Positions 6,445 to 9,756 of a DNA stretch of 9,756 nucleotides are shown here, piece by piece. The stretch is from Thiotrichales bacterium (GTDB taxonomy: Bacteria; Pseudomonadota; Gammaproteobacteria; Francisellales; CACEW01): NCBI GenBank assembly GCA_947476405.1, contig CANJQG010000057.1, forward strand, positions 1-9,756, given 5' to 3'. The notes beneath the pieces were generated by a model. That model ran no database searches and was not told the DNA's origin. It saw only the letters and a program-made list of their open reading frames with translations. A program made the translations under genes and the position numbers. Every line of letters begins with the position of its first letter. The stretch's first letter is position 1.

Positions 6445-6978
6445 ATGGAAAACTTAAACACAATCGAAACAGAAGCAGACACCATCCGCATTTATGTCGC
6501 AGACTTGGCCGCCTATAACTCAGGCTATCTGCATGGCGTTTGGATTGATGCCACCGCAGACCTTGAAACCATGCAGGATCAGGTCAATGCCATGCTTGAA
6601 ACCAGTCCCATTGGATTTGCAGAGGAGTACGCGATTCACGATTACGAAGGCTTTGGCAAATATACCTTGGAAGAGTATGCAGGGCTTGAGTTAGCGCATG
6701 AAACAGCGATTTTCATCCAAGAACACGGCGAAGTCGCAATTGCCGCCCTGGAATACAACAGCAATTTGGAAGAGGCCAAAAGCCTGGTCGAAGACAATTA
6801 TCACGGCTGCTATGACTCAGAAGAGGAATATGCCGAGCAGCTTTTGAGCGACTGTTACGACATCCCCGACCATCTCGCCAATTACATCGACTACAAACGC
6901 GTTGCTCGTGATCTGTTCTGCGATGGCTATTTTTCAGCAAAAGGTGACAACTACAAAGTGCACGTATTCTCATACTAA
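6445..6978 (+). CDS. ardA: ArdA antirestriction protein
   Basis: The 177-residue protein matches ArdA, a dimeric DNA mimic that occupies the DNA-binding groove of type I restriction-modification enzymes and shields incoming mobile DNA. It shows the family pattern: an N-terminal IRIYVADLAAYNSGYLHGVWID segment split at 15-36, then EYAIHDYEGF, and a C-terminal region DSEEEYAEQLL, IPDHLANYIDYKRVARDL (about 124-157). It is extremely acidic, with 37 Asp/Glu against 8 Lys/Arg, as expected for a phosphate-mimicking surface. The ATG at 6445 is chosen because GAGAGG (6431-6436) lies at proper distance; an in-frame GTG at 6412 would add 11 residues inside the leader hairpin. A membrane-protein gene follows after 15 bases. 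ArdA is a marker of conjugative plasmids and integrative conjugative elements, so it supports the island reading. Confidence 0.93.
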   Translation: MENLNTIETEADTIRIYVADLAAYNSGYLHGVWIDATADLETMQDQVNAMLETSPIGFAEEYAIHDYEGFGKYTLEEYAGLELAHETAIFIQEHGEVAIAALEYNSNLEEAKSLVEDNYHGCYDSEEEYAEQLLSDCYDIPDHLANYIDYKRVARDLFCDGYFSAKGDNYKVHVFSY

Positions 6979-6993
6979 TCAGGAGACGAAATC

Positions 6994-7404
6994 ATGACAA
7001 TGAAATCAACCGCAAAAAACCAGAAAATCCCCTCGAAATTTGGGGGGCTCGTTAAAGTTCAAGTCGCCATGCTGCGCTATGCCTTCGCGATCGACAGGGC
7101 ATTAATCCACTTGGTGTTTGCCGCGCTGATGATTGGCCTTGCCATCTTCACCGACAAAAGCCATTACCTGACAGGATATCTGCCACTTTATCATTGGGGG
7201 CTGTTGATTGGTGCGGGCGTTCAGATTTTTAGATCTTGTAAGCATAGCCTGACGCCAGGATGTTTATTGTTATTAGTGGGATTTGGTGGGCAAATTCTAC
7301 TGCACCAGCATATCCCTGTTTATCTGCCGTTGCTTTATCTGCAAGGCATTGCTGGGGCTGGAGTGATTGGCGTAATTGTTGCAGGATTCTATCGATTAAA
7401 ATAG
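6994..7404 (+). CDS. Small four-helix membrane protein downstream of ardA
   Basis: The 136-residue protein has a basic N-terminus (about 1-33), then hydrophobic segments at about 36-53, 63-79, 87-104 and 110-133, and ends FYRLK. AGGAG at 6981-6985 precedes the ATG by eight bases, and only 15 bases separate it from the ardA stop, so the two share a transcript. I do not recognise the family. Roles compatible with position include a membrane protein of the transfer or entry-protection stage, but nothing in the sequence proves it. A second in-frame ATG two codons in could also start it. Confidence 0.8.
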   Translation: MTMKSTAKNQKIPSKFGGLVKVQVAMLRYAFAIDRALIHLVFAALMIGLAIFTDKSHYLTGYLPLYHWGLLIGAGVQIFRSCKHSLTPGCLLLLVGFGGQILLHQHIPVYLPLLYLQGIAGAGVIGVIVAGFYRLK

Positions 7405-7422
7405 AGGAAGAGAGTCTATTGA

Positions 7423-8217
7423 TTACGGAGCAACGCACTGTATTTCAACCAAACTTTCGCGTGCCCGCTTTTGAGCGGGCGTTTCGGAAAGCATTAATGA
7501 GTTTAAAAGAGGTTTTTTAATCCAATCAATATTCCCTGCTTTCTCAAACAATGCTTCTTTCGACAGGGGGTACGGATTATCTGACAATTTAACAAGGTCC
7601 CCACTTTTAACAAAAACTTTCATCAAACTGCATTGTTCTGAAAGCAGCCAGAGCGAAGATATTGTTGTTGCCCTTGGCTTGTTGAAAATAAATTGAAATG
7701 TATATCCTTTTTTATTATCTTTTGGAGCGACCATAAAATCTCCAAAAGTAAGCAAAATATACGGTGTAATCCATAATGGTAAATTGGAATAGGCCCAGAT
7801 ATTATGTTTATCTGCCCGTTCAATTAGTTTTTTGAACCTTTCTGCTGGCAAGTTTCCTTGCCTACACATCTTCCAGCAAAACGCATAAGCAATTTTCAAA
7901 TTTTCATCCTCAAAGAATGCTTCTCTTAATTCTATTCCTCTTGCTCGATCAAAACCATCAGGGATAAGGCCTTTAAATCTGCTATTACGATTTGCAAGAA
8001 TGCAGTCATCTTCTGGCAATATATTTTTCTCTAAGTTTTTATGATCAAATCTGGAAAGGGCTAAAGGGGTATGAACCCCGTACAAATCGAGAGCTTTACC
8101 GCAAGCAGGGCAATACGGATAAATCCCTTTTTTCTTATATTGAACTGATGCTTTAATGATAAATGCTTCAGGGGTCACTAAAGGGCCTTCTGGTGACCCA
8201 TAATACGCATACTTCAT
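7423..8217 (-). CDS. Unrecognised protein with N-terminal CxxC zinc-finger-like motif
   Basis: This 264-residue soluble protein has YCPACGKALDLYGVH near its start (C36, C39, H49) followed by SRFDH (H59) and C72. A CPxC pair, a short beta turn and a terminal F-x-H resembles the zinc-binding head of CoiA-like nuclease-associated proteins, though the match is by eye and weak. Further cysteines are C114 and C118 (CWKMC). The remainder is aromatic and basic with no known catalytic motif seen. The start overlaps the stop of the upstream gene by four bases (ATGA), so the two are translationally coupled and probably act together. The gene converges on the ardA-linked membrane gene with an 18-base gap and no clear terminator. 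Function is unknown. Confidence 0.8.
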   Translation of the reverse strand: MKYAYYGSPEGPLVTPEAFIIKASVQYKKKGIYPYCPACGKALDLYGVHTPLALSRFDHKNLEKNILPEDDCILANRNSRFKGLIPDGFDRARGIELREAFFEDENLKIAYAFCWKMCRQGNLPAERFKKLIERADKHNIWAYSNLPLWITPYILLTFGDFMVAPKDNKKGYTFQFIFNKPRATTISSLWLLSEQCSLMKVFVKSGDLVKLSDNPYPLSKEALFEKAGNIDWIKKPLLNSLMLSETPAQKRARESLVEIQCVAP

Positions 8218-8858
8218 TTTAGAGCCCCTATAACAGAGGCATTAATCATTGACTCAAGAAATTCAAATGCTATTTGTCGAATACTGACAAGCTCAACATC
8301 TTCAAAACTTTTTTGGGTAGTGCCATTGCTATAGTTCCATCCGACAGAATTGTTTTTTATCGCATGGTATTTTTGGCTGATTTTGGGATCAACATGCGCT
8401 CCACCACCTTGATTTGCAACAAATAGAATCAACTCCTCTCTGGTAAATTGGTTGCTTTGTTGGTCTTTTATAACGATTTGCTTTGCCCACCACTCATCGA
8501 AAAGGCACCATTTATATCGATGACGAAATTCATTTAGCAGAGGCGCATATTGGCAAGTAAAGTTGGCAGGGATAATGCTGGTGGCAACAAGTCTGACTAA
8601 ACCTATGTGTGGCATGAGATTTTTAGGGTTATAATCAGAGCTTGAGTTCAAGAAATGAATGTCGTTTTTTACCTCTAACTGTCCCAATACGGATTTTGAA
8701 TTTTTTGTATCGTAGAGAAGTGTTCGGAGATGTAGCGCTAAGCGCTTGCCTTCCGAAATATCGCCGCCATCGAAAGCGTGTGCAGACTTCCGAATAAAAT
8801 TAGTTTGTTCTTGAAAATGCTCTTTTAACTCTTCTGTAAGGATCACAACTTTGTTCAT
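8214..8858 (-). CDS. Conserved-type protein of unknown function, first gene of a coupled pair
   Basis: This 214-residue, probably all-cytoplasmic protein shows segments that look like conserved family blocks: RLALHLRTLLYDTK (39-52), FDEWWAKQIVI (120-130), TREELILFVANQGGGAHVDP (139-158) and SIRQIAFEFL (192-201). I have a memory of similar hypothetical proteins with the GGAHVDP block in bacterial accessory regions, but no family name or activity. No signal peptide or membrane helix is seen. ATG at 8858 has only a weak ribosome site (GGTGAAAAG). An extended -10 promoter lies at 8891-8886. The downstream zinc-finger-like gene overlaps its stop. Confidence 0.82.
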   Translation of the reverse strand: MNKVVILTEELKEHFQEQTNFIRKSAHAFDGGDISEGKRLALHLRTLLYDTKNSKSVLGQLEVKNDIHFLNSSSDYNPKNLMPHIGLVRLVATSIIPANFTCQYAPLLNEFRHRYKWCLFDEWWAKQIVIKDQQSNQFTREELILFVANQGGGAHVDPKISQKYHAIKNNSVGWNYSNGTTQKSFEDVELVSIRQIAFEFLESMINASVIGALK

Positions 8859-8885
8859 AATCTTTTCACCAGCACTGATGAGTGA

Positions 8886-8894
8886 ATTATATCA
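8886..8894 (-). promoter_or_regulatory. Extended -10 promoter for the 8858-7423 gene pair
   Basis: On the minus strand TATAAT (8891-8886) is preceded by TGA, giving a TGn extended -10. No good -35 exists at 16-18 bases, which is typical of extended -10 promoters. It lies 27 bases before the ATG at 8858. Confidence 0.6.
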
Positions 8895-8923
8895 TAGAAA
8901 TAAAGCAAATAAGATTAAACGAC

Positions 8924-8952
8924 TTGGAATATTAAAGAAATAGCATTATCAT
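8924..8952 (+). promoter_or_regulatory. Sigma70-like promoter for the TTG-start gene
   Basis: TTGGAA (8924-8929) and TATCAT (8947-8952, five of six consensus) are 17 bases apart. Transcription would start near 8959, which puts an upstream in-frame GTG (8955) outside the message and supports the TTG start at 8985. It is divergent from the extended -10 promoter, about 33 bases away. Confidence 0.6.
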
Positions 8953-8984
8953 AGGTGAAGTATGCATATAAACAGAGGAATAAC

Positions 8985-9653
8985 TTGAGCAAATCGTTAA
9001 CTAAATTGGATTCTATCTTATACAACCTGCCTTTTTTACTAGAAAAAAGGCAGGCTATTATTTTTGATGGCATGCGAAATGCTTTTGATATGATTGCCCT
9101 ATCATACGACTCATTAGAATCCTTGCTAACAGAGTTTTTCCTTGCACAGCCGCTCGATGCGCCCCCCATACCGCTGATGCCTATTGGCAATAATGAAAAT
9201 CTACTGCGTATCCAGGCTCTAAGCCACATTACAGTATTTATTAACAATCTAAAAACACTCAAACAAATTTATTTAAAATTTACACAATCGGATGTGCAAT
9301 CACCTTTAAAAACCCTTTTATTGAAAGAAGAGGCTACCAAATTACGAGATGTAGTTCAGCATCTGCCAGATAATATTGGAAACCTGGCAAAAAAAACGGG
9401 CCGATTAACTCCTTTGTTCGGAAATATTGGCTGGTTTTTTTCCAGAACTGGCCATAATGATAAGATCATGAGGTATGTCATAAATTCAGGGATACTTCAT
9501 GCGAAAAAAACAGACATGATGAACATACCTGCACCTTCAGAAAAAACTGAAAATCAGGCATATTGCATAGAATATCAGGTGGATAAAAATAAAATAAATC
9601 TTTCAACTCTTTTGAGCCTCTTGCAATATTCAGCAAGTGAGCGAATTTATTAA
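8985..9653 (+). CDS. Helical protein with HEPN-like RDxxxH motif, TTG start
   Basis: This 222-residue protein is predicted to be mostly alpha-helical. It carries KLRDVVQHLPDNI with R121 and H126 in an R-D-x-x-x-H spacing at the end of a helix, followed by a G-x-x-GW-like segment (LFGNIGWFF). That spacing is the catalytic motif of HEPN ribonucleases (R[ND]xxxH), found in toxins and abortive-infection proteins, but one short motif is thin evidence. The start is TTG at 8985 because AGAGGA (8974-8979) stands five bases before it and the promoter places the transcript start near 8959. The earlier in-frame GTG at 8955 has no ribosome site. The gene is strikingly AT-rich compared with ardA and the oxygenase operon, suggesting separate acquisition. 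No antitoxin-like partner is seen next to it on the same strand in the window. Confidence 0.75.
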   Translation: MSKSLTKLDSILYNLPFLLEKRQAIIFDGMRNAFDMIALSYDSLESLLTEFFLAQPLDAPPIPLMPIGNNENLLRIQALSHITVFINNLKTLKQIYLKFTQSDVQSPLKTLLLKEEATKLRDVVQHLPDNIGNLAKKTGRLTPLFGNIGWFFSRTGHNDKIMRYVINSGILHAKKTDMMNIPAPSEKTENQAYCIEYQVDKNKINLSTLLSLLQYSASERIY

Positions 9654-9714
9654 TTCAGGGAAAGTAAAAATAATCAAAAAAAGAGGGCTGAACACGGCAT
9701 AATTGCTGACTTTG

Positions 9715-9753
9715 TGGTATAATTAGTTTGCGAAAACAATTTACCTAAGGAGG
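9715..9753 (+). promoter_or_regulatory. Promoter and Shine-Dalgarno of a gene starting past the right edge
   Basis: TATAAT (9718-9723) preceded by TGG forms an extended -10 element, with no convincing -35. AAGGAGG at 9747-9753 is a perfect anti-Shine-Dalgarno complement ending three bases before the window edge. A plus-strand gene therefore begins within a few bases to the right. The gap 9654-9714 has no hairpin terminator for the preceding gene. Confidence 0.75.
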
Positions 9754-9756
9754 TCA

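Noticed and set aside
7463..7480. GC-rich hairpin GCCCGCT/AGCGGGC as a terminator
   Set aside because: It lies within the coding end of the 8217-7423 gene and is not followed by a T-run on either strand.
8955..8984. GTG start at 8955 for the HEPN-like gene
   Set aside because: It has no Shine-Dalgarno and lies at or before the predicted transcript start; TTG at 8985 has AGAGGA in front of it.

Overview
The window looks like accessory DNA from a gammaproteobacterium. The evidence is mid-range base composition with AT-rich patches, AAGGAG-type ribosome sites, sigma70-like promoters, and an ArdA antirestriction gene typical of conjugative elements. The species cannot be named from the sequence. 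The most telling landmark is at the left edge (136-182): the 3' half of a tRNA-Thr(CGU) gene on the minus strand, from anticodon loop to CCA. Its 5' half is missing. Directly left of it are two spaced direct repeats and a leftward promoter-like sequence. This is what an integrase attachment site looks like, and it suggests the window is cargo of an integrated island, possibly one of a tandem pair.

Layout. Positions 1-481 hold no convincing gene, but contain the att-like site and a perfect 18-bp inverted repeat (353-395). A plus-strand pair follows: an AlbA_2/Schlafen-type ATP-binding regulator with a duplicated C-terminal domain (482-2218) and a SEC-C zinc-binding protein (2233-3669). Convergent to them is a tightly coupled minus-strand operon, 6121 to 3701: a PadR repressor, a six-helix membrane protein and an RPE65-type carotenoid cleavage oxygenase with all four iron histidines. 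It is driven by a perfect consensus promoter with a repeat that may be the PadR operator. A 323-base gap (6122-6444) holds this promoter and then a palindrome-rich leader in front of ardA (6445-6978). Next comes a small four-helix membrane protein (6994-7404).

The right third is AT-richer. A minus-strand pair of unrecognised conserved-type proteins (8858 to 7423, ATGA overlap) is divergent from a plus-strand gene (8985-9653) with a TTG start and an R-D-x-x-x-H motif resembling HEPN ribonucleases. The window ends with an extended -10 promoter and a perfect Shine-Dalgarno for a gene beyond the edge.

Working together: ArdA would protect incoming element DNA from type I restriction. The AlbA_2/SEC-C pair and the HEPN-like region could be defence or conflict genes. 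The carotenoid oxygenase operon is a self-contained metabolic cargo under its own regulator. The roles of the unrecognised genes are inference from context only.
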